A stretch of 64,000 nucleotides of DNA, taken from Luidia sarsii (Eukaryota; Echinodermata; Asteroidea; Paxillosida; Luidiidae). The notes beneath the pieces were generated by a model that searched no databases, had not been told where the DNA came from, and saw only the letters and a program-made list of their open reading frames with translations. The position numbers and the translations under genes were made by a program. Below, one piece after another: positions 1 through 13,400 of the stretch; position 1 is the first letter of the stretch; each line of letters opens with the position of its first letter. The DNA lies in assembly GCA_949987565.1 (NCBI GenBank), contig OX465113.1, positions 6,384,551-6,448,550 of the forward strand, written 5' to 3'.

Positions 1-1101
1 AGACATTGATGAGTGTCGATAGGCTTCGAATACAAGTCAGTAGTTTGTGAGCTGTTATTTTTTCCCAATGGTGACATCTAGAAAGTGGGCTTGGTGGAGT
101 GAGTGTTCCCATGTGAACTTCATGATGCTATATATGTGACTGGCTCTGCAAAAAGGTGTATCATGTCACATTTTTTGAAATTTGAGATACAAATGTAATT
201 GAATTGCTTACATCCTAAGCTTTCATTTGATATGCAATTCATCCCAGTGACATTTTGCATTCTGGAGTTATTTGCCAATTTGCGTATTCAAAGATTTCAT
301 TTCGTCCCACATGCTTTGGGAGATAATTGCCGTTTAAGCGCAGCAAAACAAGAACAAAGGCCACTCCAAATTATCTTTTTTTTGCCATCTTTACTCATCA
401 GTTTACATGTTTTAGACATAAAACCTGAAAATAGAGTTGTTATGGAAGCTAATAAAGCAAAAAACTAAATTGCATTTTTCAAAAAAATTTCACCCTCAGC
501 ACATGGAATAGGCCATTACGCGTTTTCGCATTGCGCGACTTAATTCACCTTTTCGCAGAGCAGGTCACATATAGCAAGAGTTGATGTGGTCAAAGAAGGC
601 ATTCAGGCTGCTACTGTCCCTAGTGAAATGAAGAAGATGTCATCTATGTACCTCCACCAAATCCAGGGCTGGCAAGATGCTTCACAAAGCTGAATTTCTT
701 CAAGGTCACCCATTAAGCATGTTAAGAGGCAAGCAAAGAAAGGAGTGCCATGTATTTGGAGATAGTGTTTGCCTAAAAAGGAAAACGTACTGTTGGTCTC
801 ATGAGGGTGGTTACGGCAGAGATAGGGGGGATGACTGTTTACATTTAGCTAGGGCCGAGAAGCAAGCCTCATGCCTTCTTCCTGGGGGATGCTGGTGTAT
901 AGAGGAAATGTCAATGGTGCCAATAGTAGCCATAGAAGTGTCATGGACGTATGAAGGAATTAGGGGGACTAGGAGCTTAAGAAAGGAGTCAATGAATAGA
1001 GATACATGTACGTGTTCTATGGGTGAGCCATTATTAGAGATGATGGGTCTGCATGGTTTGCTAGCTGTATGAATTTTTGGGACAAGGTAGAATCTAGCAG
1101 T
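1..1101 (-). mobile_element. Penelope-like element fragment, antisense RT region
   Basis: Reading the minus strand gives a decayed reverse-transcriptase region matching the better copy at 10582-12108. The ARFYL..KIH-type motif lies near 1101, RT core remnants lie around 580-1000, and the post-RT KPTD-type segment lies near 10-50. It is interrupted at 127-575 by a separate inverted-repeat element. The 131-codon plus-strand frame at 677-1072 is only its antisense shadow. The fragment runs off the left window edge. At about 1101 it abuts, head to head, a plus-strand PLE 3' end, the same layout as at 45306-47667. Confidence 0.8.
127..575. mobile_element. 449-bp terminal-inverted-repeat element (MITE) inside PLE
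   Basis: The left end (GCTATATATGTGACTGGCTC) and the reverse complement of the right end (GCTATATGTGACCTGCTCTG) match over about 30 bp with a few differences. Both continue into GC(A/G)AAAAGGTG. PLE sequence resumes on both sides, so it inserted into the PLE copy. I see no transposase and no clear target duplication. Superfamily is undetermined. Confidence 0.7.
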
Positions 1102-1102
1102 T

Positions 1103-1275
1103 CTTCCCTTTGATCCCTCCCTACCAGCTATCCTCTTTGTCCTTTGTTTGACATCAGTGACCTTATTGCTCTCCCCTTCCTATTTGGTTTTGTCCCCGTC
1201 ACTCCGCCTTTGAGAAAGGTCCTGCTAGGATTGAAATGTTAGGCCCTCCAAATGTTTGATATTTGCGTTTTTACC
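1103..1275 (+). mobile_element. Penelope-like element 3' end
   Basis: It matches the 3' untranslated end of the PLE at 13030-13262. The shared landmarks are the CCCTTTGATC/CCTACC tract and then the GAGAAAGGTCCTGCTAGGAT terminal hairpin block. It is diverged (GAAATGTTAGG instead of GAAACGTCAGG). It is the sense arm of an inverted pair with 1-1101. Confidence 0.75.
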
Positions 1276-1417
1276 ATTTGAATCTCTTTTTTCTTCTCGA
1301 TTTAGGATATTAAAATATGTAGTTGGTTCAAGCGCTGAGTACAGAGTGCTGATTTCATGTTGAGATTCTCATTAACAAAAATCATAATCTGTAAAATTTG
1401 TTGTTTCTTTTTATTAG

Positions 1418-4400
1418 GTAGATGGAATCTGATGGAGGCGGAACTTTTAAAACTAAATGACAGACATGGAGCAGAAATGTGTCTGGCACCTGTAGGTTTG
1501 ACGAGAGTTATTTTTTCTTGTCTGATAATGTTAGTTAAATGTTTTAGTTAAATTTAGTATGACTTGTATGACTCGTAACTTGGACTTGGACTTGAGTCCA
1601 ACTTGTTTCTTTTTTTCCATGACTCAGGCTTTATCCCTCTGACTCGAACTTTGACTTGACTAAAGCCTGTTTCACACTACAACTAAAAAACGAGGGTCCT
1701 GTGTGACGAAAACAAGTTAAAGAATCACAAATCTGAGTGGTGTGAAAGCAATCCATGTCAAGCAAAAACGAGGGTCCCGTGTTATGAAACTCCGCGTCAA
1801 CCACGATCCAGACCTGAAAAAAATCTCATCGATGTTAAAAAATCACACAAATGCGTAGTGAGAAACGATGTGTGCAGAAATAACGAGTGACTCCTATTTT
1901 AAGCGTGGCACTCAGCATGCACAGACAGTGTCAAGTATTCTGCGTGCTGCCGATGTATGTTGTTATGAATAAGATGACGGCCAGAGCATACTGGTCCAAA
2001 CGTCGAGTTACCACTCAGGTTCTTTTCAGAACCACACCTCTTCCTTTAAGAGACCTTATACATGGTGTCACCGCAAACCTTCCCATATGTTATGGTTGTT
2101 ATGGTCGCGAAGTACCCTGCAACATGCGTGAAGTATACAAGCGGTACGGGTACTAAGAATAGGGAGTCCAGCATAACGACCCTTCGGAAATTTGTATCTA
2201 CTGCATAACAGTATAGGCGTGTACAAAATGCCTATCTTCAATCAACCTAGTAAAAGGTGGAGTAACCCAGGGGGTGGGGGAACAATTGCTAGGTGGATTA
2301 TTACCAAATTACTGTAAATTATGGAAAAACCATAGATATGGGGCCCAACAGTTTGATTCCATTTTTTTCCAATTTTTGTGTTCACGTCCTTCAGTAAACC
2401 TGGGAAAATAATGTGCATAGTGGCTGTGATCGTGATGCAGGTCCTTATGGGGAAAGTGAACTCTTTGCATGTGTGGTTTTCAATTTGGGCAAATCATTCT
2501 TTCACTGGTGTTTGTAGTTGTATCGTGCTTACGAATGAGCGATCCGCAGCATATCAGCGAAGATGTACATTAACAATTGTGACCCTTGACCTCGCTCACT
2601 GAGGAGCCACCTCAACACAAAACGTTGGTTACGAACATTATGTAGTGCAGTGTGAAAGTCTGTTAAAAAATATGAAAAAAAGGCTGAGACGCTAGATGAC
2701 TGTCGCCAATAACCAAGGACCCTTGTTTTTAGCTGTAGTGTGAAACGGGCTTAAGTGACTTGTGACTTGATGATAATAAGACATCATAATGTAGGGTTGT
2801 GATTACTGCCCCGCTGTCCTGGATATGACGTTAAACTGCACCCGGTGGTAAGGCTCTAGTTTGGGGGATCAGGAGTTGTGGGGAACATGGAGTTATGCCT
2901 TAGTAACCATTACTCACAGGAGTCTCAGGTCTGCTCTGGCCCAGAGCAGTAGTACTGTACCTGTTACGGCCCCTTTTATGGGTTAGATAACTCAAACCCA
3001 GGTTGGTAGAACTTGTCATTGCCACTTCCATCTCCAGTACATTGGATAGATGTAGAGCTTCTTTGCATATTTACTTTATGTCATCACAGACCCATGAAGA
3101 AGCAGTCACTGAAATCATTGCTGCAGAGGGCCTCCTGTCCTACAAACAACTACCAATCAAATTATACCAGGTAAGTTACTTAAATATTTGATCATGTCCA
3201 CCATCTGTGATTTGATAAGTACAGGAATTGTAAGAAGTAAATGAATATAATTATGTATACAGGGTTCTCCCCAGGAATTTTTAACAGGTGTGGGGCTTTC
3301 AAATAAGTGAGTGGGAAGCAAGTCCCTAACAATGTGGGGTCAGGGCCCTGGGACCTGATATGCTCTCATGCATTTTAGAGCATTTCCTGAGATTTCACTG
3401 GGTTTAAAATAAAAAAAAATTGGGGGTGGGGTGGGGGTACTATTATTTTCTTCCTTGCGTACAGTGGACCAATTGCATTAAAATTGGTCACAGCAAAATT
3501 CACATCTGCAACAACTGTTTCATTTCTATGTACATATAGGAACACCAAAGGCCAAAAGTAGTTTGTAACTCGCATTCAGAAGTTATGAATATATATCATG
3601 TAATGATAAAAATGCTTTTAAAATCTCAAAAGCAAAGTGTTGAAGTTATAGTGTATAGAATTTCAATTCAAGTCAAACAAACAAAGGAAAACCTAGTTGA
3701 CTATTTGGGAAGGCCACCATCAAAGGGCTGGATAGCTCATTGGAATAGCACTGACACGTTCATCCAGAGTTCTTAGAAGTCCCGGTCCAGTCAAAGTTTT
3801 CTTTGCCAATTTTTCTTTTTGTTCAAAGGTATTTGTTCAAAAGATTATGGCAGTTAAATGCTTCTGTCTGGTGCCCCCGTCCCTGCAAAGACTAGTTGAC
3901 TATTTGGGAAGGCCACCATCTAAGGGCTGGATAGCTGAGATAGTAAGAGTGCTGGTACGCAAAACCAGAGCTCTCAGGTTCAAGTCCCAGTCCAGTTAAA
4001 GTTTTTTTTGCTATTTTCCAATTTGCTTATGCAAAATATGACATCCTTATAAAAAACCAAATCCTTAATCCTTTCGGTACTGAATTGCAGAGGTCAAACC
4101 CTATACTAGCCTTGACCAAGGCGTTGGTCACCGACTTATTGCGTCGTGCGCGCGTCTTGCTTGTTACTCGAGGGCGGCCAGGACAGCTGTGAACAGGCTC
4201 ATACTCATGTATGCACACAGGCTATTGTGTGTGATATGGCAATGGTGCGGTCTGCCAGCTGTGTACAGCTTGGTATAGTGCCATTGTGCCGGAACCCTAC
4301 TGGAGAGACCGCCGTGGACAACTGGGCTCACCCTATACTGAATTAATATTGACACTGTATAAAGGATAGCAAGACGCAACTTCAACTTCAATTTTCTCAT

Positions 4401-7400
4401 TTTCAAATCCTACCTATGAAAAGAGGTTGTGTACAACGGTTATTTGGTATTTTATCAGCTTTCCAATGGTATGTTGTTGTTTTTTCTAGTAAACCAATAA
4501 TACATTTTTGAGGTAATCTTTTAGTTCCCATTTCAATCTTTAAAAGATACCAAATATGTGAAGTTTGTGGCTTCCTATGTTGTCATCTGCTAGGTTTTAT
4601 GGGTTGATTGTGTACATGTGTGTGCAGTACACGTGTGTACATGTACATGTACAGTACATGTACATGTACATATACATCGGATTCATCATAATCAGACAGG
4701 TCGCTAACAGTCAAATCACCCCAACACTGCCTTTGTCACAAAAAATCTCCTCAAAATCATCGCTTGGATTCAGCAAGAATCTCATCTCCCATGATGCTTC
4801 AAAATTCGTAGGCAAAACGGACAGATGGCGAAGATTTTTAAAGGATTATTTCTCGAAAATGTTCAATGCAACAACATGTACTGGTACATTAATTATTATG
4901 ATTAGAACATAAAGGTCAAGTATTGAAATGCATGATGTGAAGGTTTCAGGTCAGCTAGTCTTGTATATCAGCCGCAGTAATGATTTGAATGAGCCCCTAC
5001 TGTCAGAACTCCACAGCTTTCTGTAGGTCTGAGCCTTAGGAATTCTGTGGCGTTCTGTAGGGCCGAAAAGGTTAAGTGCTCAACTCTTTGTCTTTAATTC
5101 CTATGTATCTACGATCATAAAGCAAAAACAAAAGCCCAAATAAGATAGTACACACTGTAGTACCAATATGGCAAATTAACCATGCAGGTTGAAAGAGATT
5201 TTATGGTTAAACAGTGCTTGACTCAACTGGCTAGCCAAGCCACCTGACTTAAGCTGTGTTCCCACTGTACTTATTTTTATCAATCTGCCATGACTCTCTT
5301 GTAGAATGATTTTTTTATTTTTTTATTTTATTTTATTTAGGTGACAACAAAATTCAGAGACGAACGGAGGCCCAGATTTGGATTGCTTAGGGGGCGTGAA
5401 TTCCTCATGAAAGGTACGTACTATATATGGTAGTGCACTCAGCTATGTTGTACGTACCGGTATGTACCGGTACCATGAATTTGGACAAATCATTTTTAAT
5501 GTGGCTGCTGAAGTTGTTGTTGCCACATGATGTTAAGAACAATAGCTTATTTGTGTCATTGTGGGCTCTGCAGATATGTACTCATTTGACTCGAGTGAGG
5601 AGGAGGCAAAATGCACATATCACACAATATGTGATGCCTATCTTAGCCTGTTCAGAAGACTCCAACTTGACTGTGTAAAAGGTAAATTCTCAGTCTTGCA
5701 TAAATTTTATAGAGAACTTATAATGCAAGTTAATAAAGCATACATGTACATGTATATGTGCACATATAAAATTATGTTGGATTAAAAGTAATGTTTCTGT
5801 AGTTTACTATTTTGGAAGCTAGTAATGGCACAGTAACTAATTTTATACCTCGACATGCTTGACTAGGATTATTGGCATAATTATGAGTATCAACATGTTA
5901 CAAGTTTAGCCAGCACAAAGTTGAGGTTTGGATAACAACTCTAAGAGGACTATGAATTTCTTCCTTTCAAGTCGATGCAATTTTCAAATTAATCATTGAA
6001 TTTTGTTGTCTTTGGTTGGTGGCCACTTCAGTTGTTGGAGACACTGGTAGCATAGGGGGAAGTTTATCCCATGAATACCACCTGCTGGCAGACACAGGGG
6101 AGGATGATTTGTTTTACTGCGATCAATGTGGCCATGGTGTCAATGCTGAGACAACAGGTAGGACCTAGGCTGACTCTAAGCTACTGTAGTTGATTCTTAA
6201 ATTGATACACAAGCAACACGATTTAATGGTTTTCTTGACAAAGCAATGTGAAGGGACCTTCCACATCCATGTTAGCATTTGCGCATCATTGAACAATTTT
6301 GGTTCCTATACACCCAGTGTCAGAGCCAAGATAGGCTATCCATGCCCTCTACTGTAATCTGGATGGGCATAGCAAAGTAGAGCAAATCCCTTTTGTCTTT
6401 TTTGCTGCCAATTTACCCACGTCAAAAAAATATTATTACAGTTCACCAATTTCAAATTGTACATCAACATTACTTTGTTTTCCTGAACTTTGATAATACG
6501 TAAAAAGTTGGTTATTGTAAACAATCTATCATCCAAAATTTATTGTAACATGCTCTTTTTTCAAATTCTACTTGAACATAAGTTGTTTTTCCCTTTTGCA
6601 CAATACTTGAATATACATGTATTGTATTGTGCCCAACCCCTGTATACCTTTACCCAACAGATGGCAAGAAACCTGCTTGTACAGAGAAGTGTACTAAGGA
6701 GTGTCCTCTGAGTGCAAGGAAGGGTATTGAGGTGGGCCATGCCTTCCTACTGGGAACCAAATACTCCAAGGTTTTTGGGGCGGATTTTATTGGTGTAGCA
6801 GGCAACAAGCAGTAAGTCCTTTCACAATTTTGTATTGAATAACGCTGAACTGTGACTGTACATAGATTTGATGAGATACCGCAACATTAATAACATTTTG
6901 ATGTTTCAATATCATCTTAACGATATATCTTGCCCATTGTGATTAAACCAAAAATTAAACAGGAATAATGGTCTACCTCTAAAAATTGTCTACAATTTGA
7001 AGTGCCATATACACCACAGTCTTTTACTGTGGTTATTGGAATAATTACATTTCTGAAAAGCCTGTGTAAAATGGCTTTGGAGCATTTTCAAGGCTACATT
7101 TTGCGATGAAATTAAACTTGCTTCCTTTCACAAAATAAGCATCAAATATGGGGCAATATGTTAATGCACATGTTGGGAGGAAAACAAGGTTGATAGCATT
7201 ATTGAGTCGTTTATTGAGTCAAATAGTTTGAATTCCTTGAATGTGAACTAGTGCAACACATGGTAAAATTGTAAACTCAGTTCGTGCATGTTTCTGTTCT
7301 TCGGAAAAGTAAAAGTCTAGTAATATGCAGCTGTCTGACTGCTCTGGTATTATTTCATGATCCGTTGACAAATAGTTGATAAGTTGAATGCAATTTTTTT

Positions 7401-10400
7401 TTATACATACAGCACAGTGCCCTCTTCATGATTGTCCATCTATGATTTTTCTGTATACAGCCTGTACTCAGCTTCGGTCAATTCTTTTTTATACTGAAGA
7501 ATTTTTAGTACAGTACTTTTGTTTAGATAGAACGAGATATCGGTATGCCATGGTATCTGGGAGATGGTTGGGTCATGGCAAAAAGGCAATCATGACATTC
7601 CCTAATTAAGGCCTTCGATCTTTTCAAACAACAGAAAGGAAATAGGCTTTGACATTTTCAGCAATTTGTGAGAAAAGCTGAGAAAATTTGACTTGGCTGG
7701 GGTTTGAACCTATCCTGCTTGTTTAATACCAGCACCTGACCAGCCTGCATGTATCTTGGCCTTAGGTTAGGCCTTCCCAAATACTTGCTGGGTCGGGATG
7801 CCAGTCAGAAGCATTAAACCATTAACTGGTCTATATCTCCAGGGATCCTACCCCATTCTTATTCATACAGCAATTAGTTGTAAACCCTGCTACAGCAGTT
7901 CAGGGATCTTTTGAGAACCAAACCAGGTATTGTGCAGATTCAAGTACAAGAATGAAAACTGACATTTCTGTACATACATGTATATATAATGTCTCATAGG
8001 CTTACAGAGATGGGGTGTTATGGACTAGGGGTTACAAGAATTCTTGCGGCGTCTGTGGAGGTGCTCTCCTTGGAGGATGAGATAAGGTGGCCATCGATAA
8101 TTGCTCCATTTCAAATCTATGTTGTACTTCCAAAGGTAGGACAAAGCTGGATTGTTTATTGCAGTTATTAAGCTTGCAACAAATTATAATTTTTGATTTT
8201 TTTCTGAGGAATCCCAAGGTATATTTATAATAACAGCTGAAAGTGTTGTTTGTAAGGGTTATTTGCATAATCTCCAGTGCCTTACTTTTTTAATTTATGT
8301 CTGGGTTTCCATGTTCAAATCAATAATCACATTGTTTCAAGTTTAATTTATGACAACTTAGTCCCAAACTTCTCACTAGGTGCGTTCCCAAATTTTCTGA
8401 AAATTGGAGCACGATTGAAAAAGTCTCCTGTCAAAGTGAGCCATTTTTTCCACTCCACAGTGCAAATAATATTGTAGCCTGGAACCTCACTCTTTCCATT
8501 TCCTGTTCCTTTGCCCTTTATTTAATGGGCAGAGTTCTGAAACCAACCCTCTGCCTCATTGCATTTTTCTTGCTAGTCTGTGGCTGACCACCCCAAAGAT
8601 TTGTCAGTATAGAGTGGAGACTAGTCTGCAATCAGAATTTACAAAGATCCCACAAAGAACACATGCTATGGAGCCTTTTTCTTTGTGTGGATAATTCTGT
8701 GAGGTGCCCAAATTGTTTGGCACAGCAACATCAGAGGTACTCTTATTGTTTCGTTTTGTAAAGTTTGTGATTTTAACCACTTTGTGCCAGGCCACCTTTT
8801 CAATGCCCACTGCCACTGCCACTCATTCAAAACTCACTAAACAATAAATATTTGTGAAATAAATCAAGAAGAGAAGTGGAGTGTAGTGCTACCATGTGTG
8901 TGTGTACTGTGTATCTGAGAAGTGCGTGCCCCGGCCGGCCTTTGACCACAGATTAGCCTCCACTCTAGGCGGACAAATAAGCATAAGCATGCAATTGCGA
9001 AGGCAGTGGTTAGATTTCCACTCTGTCCGGCGACAATTAATTGGGCTCGTTTTCTCTTTTTCTGCAGAGAAAAAGCAAAGAGGAAGCTGCAATTCCATTG
9101 GCTGAAATGCTGTGTAATGACCTCCTCCAGTACTCCCCAAGCCTACAAGATGAGCTGTTATTGGATGACAGGGATCACCTGACCATAGGTCGAAAGGTCA
9201 AGGAAGCAAAGAAAATTGGGTTCCCATACATCATTGTAGTGGGAAAAAAGGTTAGAACAGATTGTTAATGTTTTTAATATTGTGAGATCCCTGAACTGCT
9301 GTAGCCAGGTTTACAACAATTGGGGTGTGAACCCTGCAGATATATGGCAGTTAATGGTTGAATGCTTCTGACTGCAACCCCCCCCCCCCCCCCGGCAAAC
9401 ACTAAATGGTCATTTTCAAACGTGAGTGACACGACAATCGGAGAGTCAGAATTGCACATATTTTCCCACATGGAGGATATGAATGGATCATAACTACCAT
9501 ACTAGGTATAATGTAGGACTGGCATGTGCCATTAACAGTTGGATTTGAATTCTACAATTTGATAACTAAATTATGATTAAAAAAAGGTGCGTGAGACACG
9601 ACAAATTTTGGACATGAGTTTCTGAGCATTATCGGTTATGGTGGGATTAGTGCCAAAGTAGATCTCCAAGAGAACCATGAGTACTAGTACATGTATATGA
9701 ATAGTGTACCTATCTAACATACATAGTCACAATCAATCAGTGTTATAGCTATGCTGGTTGGCGGTGGACGGGGCTGACCACCACGGGTAATTTCCGTCCA
9801 CCACTCCTGATGAAAAACAATGCTTCCGACCGGCACTACATGTATGTTCACCCCATTATTACCCCAATCTATGTTTGGTTTCGGTAGTAAAATAAATTGT
9901 ACTTTTTTGTAGCGTAACCGTCTTGCTAATACTTGTTCTGGAAGTTCCGATCAGGCTTAAGTAGCGCAGCGTGATTGTAGTCGTAACTCGTATGCAGCCA
10001 TGTGGCCGCTGTGCACGTGCACTGTCAAGTATACAGTGTGTGCAAAGACGTGTTGTGTCATGTCACATGTGCCGCGCGTAGGCTGGTTTCGGCCCTACTG
10101 CTCCTGTAGTGTTGCTATGGCTTTACCTAGAGGCGGAAACCACACCTGGACTTGCCAACCTCGGTAACGTTGCGAATGGAAATCGGTCATATCTAAAATA
10201 CGCTACTTTCATTGTTTGTCTCCGAATGTTGTTTCCGCGTAGTTTAATATTATTCCCTTCGTTATTGATTTTGAAAGTGGTACAAAATGTATGAATAAAA
10301 AGCAGAGAATACAGGCTTCAAGTTGAGGGTAAAATTGACAAATTTGGACGGCGGTCGAAAAACGCTAGTTTGACTCTCTTTTTTTCTCCGTCATTTTGGC

Positions 10401-13400
10401 TCAATCTACCGCGGCCGCACGGAGCGATTTTGAAGATTTCAAATTCCGATATCTCAAGAAATGAATGAAAAATTAAAATCCCTCTCAAATTTTCTAGAAT
10501 TCTAGAAAATACACTTTGGTTGACCGCGAAACATCGCTAGTATAACTGTAATAAACATTAGTTCCAGCTAATGTTTAAACACTACGCTCCAGCTGTTCTG
10601 AAAGCCAGTACAAGGATCTCAGTGATGAGATTGAGAAAGGTCTCTGTAACCTCAATTCTGTTCTCACCGACAGGAGAAACAAGAAGATTGGTGGCCTTGT
10701 TGCCAAACAACGCAGACACAACCGCTTCAGACGCAGTCCCCAGTCTACACCTTTACCCCCCACTAACACTGTTGTCAACCTTTCCTCTTCTTCTCTAACT
10801 GACGCAGAGCATACGTTACTTTCCAAGGGCTTGAACTTTTGTCCTACTCCCCCCAAAGTTGACCAAGTAATGCTCAGTCAAGATCTCACTGAGTATTACC
10901 GCAGACTTCGTCTGACTGAGTTCTTCTTCGATTCTGGCTCCCGTAAAGAAGAACCTTTCCGTGTAAAAAGCACCTGGGTCCCCCCCAAGAACCGTGTTCC
11001 AGCCCTTGAAACGTATGTGCAAGCAGTCAGTGTTCAAGTTTCCAACTCCTCTCATCTTACCCGTAAGCCCCACGACAATCTCCCTAGGGAAGAACGTCTT
11101 GCTCTCAACACTCTACGTTCCCGCGGTGACATCATTATCAAGCCAGCAGATAAAGGGTCAGCCGTAGTAATCATGGATCGCCAAAAATATATTGATGAAG
11201 CCAATCGCCAACTCAACAATCCCCAGCACTATAAATGTCTGGACTCTAGCCCCACTGGCAAATTTTCAGAGCAAATTCAGGAAGTTTTGGATGACATGCG
11301 ATCACGTGATCATTTGAGTAAAAAAGCTCACAGATTTCTATCACCGATCAATTGTAGAACTGCCAGATTCTACCTTCTCCCGAAAATTCACAAGGCCAAC
11401 AACCCAGGCAGACCCATCATCTCTGGCAATGGTTCACCTACGGAACACATATCTCTTTTCATTGACTCTTTTCTCAAACCCTTGGTTCCCCAAATCCCCT
11501 CATACGTCCATGACACTCCCGACTTTCTGCGAAAGTTGGAAAGTGTCAAGGATCAAATTCCTGCCACTGCCATAATTGGTACTATTGACGTTTCCTCTCT
11601 ATACACTAACATCCCCCAGGAAGAAGGCATTCAAGCTTGCTCCTCGGCCCTGGCCAAAGGAAAACAGTCTTCTCCACCCATCTCCGACATAACCACCCTC
11701 ATGAGGCTAGTGCTGGCCAAGAATAATTTCTCCTTTCTTGGCAAGCACTATGGCACTGCGATGGGCACGCGCATGGCTCCTTCCTTTGCATGCCTCTTCA
11801 TTGGTGACCTTGAGGAACAAATGCTCAGTGAGGCTCCATGCCGTCCCTGGATTTGGTGGAGATACATAGATGACGTGTTCTTCATTTGGACTAGGGACGG
11901 TAGCAGCTTGAATGCTTTCTTTGACCACATCAATTCCTTCCATAGGACTATCAAATTCACATGGGAGCAGTCTCTTCAACAGACCCACTTTCTGGACGTC
12001 ACCGTCCGGAAAGACCTCAATACACTCACTTGTATTCTAAGCCCACCGACACTTATCAATATCTCCATTCCTCCAGTTGTCACCCTAGACACTGTAAGAC
12101 TGGTATAGCTTACAGCCAGGCCCTCAGATTGAGGTGTATATGTTCCAATGAGTCTGACTTTCGCCGCCATACACGTGTATTGGCCAGTTACTTGGTTGCT
12201 AGAGGCTATAGTTCTCGCCAAGTGAAGAACTCCATTGCTAAAGTATATTCCATTCCTAGAAGTTCGGCACTCAAACAAAAGCCACCAGGTCCCAAGGACA
12301 AGCCCAAGGTTCCTTTAGTTACTTCCTACCACCCTTCTCTTCCTCCTCTCAGGAAGATAACTAAGGAAAACCACCATATTCTCCACACTTCAGATCGTCT
12401 GGCTGAAGCCATTCCTAATTCGCCTGTTTTGGCTTTCAGGCGCCCCCGTAACCTGCGTGACTTAATTGTCCGAGCAGAGGTTCCCCCTTTGGACTCTTCA
12501 CCTCCAACGAAATTTGGTACATTTAAGTGTACCTCGAAATGCATTGTTTGCAAGACACATGTCAAGGAAATAGACTCTTTCAATGGACATTCTTCTGGAA
12601 CTACCCACACGACCTATGGCTGTATCACGTGCACTACCTCAAACATCATATACCTCATCTCTTGTAGAGTTTGTAATATTCAGTATGTTGGCGAGACCAA
12701 AAACACCCTCAAAAAACGGATCTATGGCCATAGGTCTACTATCAAAACCAGTAAAATGGACACCCCTGTTGGGTATCACTTCAATCTCCCTGATCATTCG
12801 ATATCAGATATGAGTGTACTGGGCATAGAATCACTTGGTCACCGTAGTAATGCTGTCCGTCTTAGCCGTGAGAAAATGTGGATGAAGCGTCTTCGGACTA
12901 TTCAACCACATGGTCTCAACATCCAGGAGGGTAATGACTAACACCATGCAGTTTTCTGATAATCCTTCTTTTGTGTTCAGTCCTTCACACTTCTCTCTTT
13001 GATCTTTCCCCCTCTTGTCACTAATCCCTACCCGACTCCTTGCCCTTCTCTTTGATCTTTCCCCCTCCTCTCACTAATCCCTACCCTACCCCTTGCTCTT
13101 CCCTTTGATCTCTCCCTACCAGCTTCACTCTTTGTCCTTTGTTTCTCATCCGTGTCCTATTCACTCTCCTCCTTCCTTCGTTTACATGTATCTGTTTTGT
13201 CCTTGTCACTCTGCCTTTGAGAAAGGTCCTGCTAGGATCGAAACGTCAGGCCCACTAAATTTTAGATTAGTTTATTTGTTAGAAAACAACTGTAAGGGCT
13301 GGCGGAAGTCTACTAATCATTGCACATGTACCGAGTGCACACACAGTCAATTCAAACATGTACATTATTCTTCAAGTTTTGTTGTTCAGTTTACTTGTTT

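Larger units (their letters stand above)
10582..13262 (+). mobile_element. Penelope-like retroelement, best copy in window
   Basis: A 5'-truncated but nearly complete PLE: RT region, linker, GIY-YIG endonuclease, CT-rich 3' untranslated region and the terminal block ending CCCACTAAATTTT. It has the short end, lacking the roughly 60-bp tail (TTTGGTAATTTTAGTCAGTA...) carried by copies at 20423-23095 and 59767-59892. The main coding defect is one small deletion near 12026 that separates the RT and endonuclease frames. Confidence 0.92.

Noticed and set aside
677..1072. 131-codon plus-strand ORF
   Set aside because: Antisense to a decayed PLE reverse transcriptase, and the minus strand explains the sequence.
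13213..13262. Active hammerhead ribozyme
   Set aside because: The first core box is changed at two positions including G8, and stem III is essentially absent, so activity cannot be claimed.
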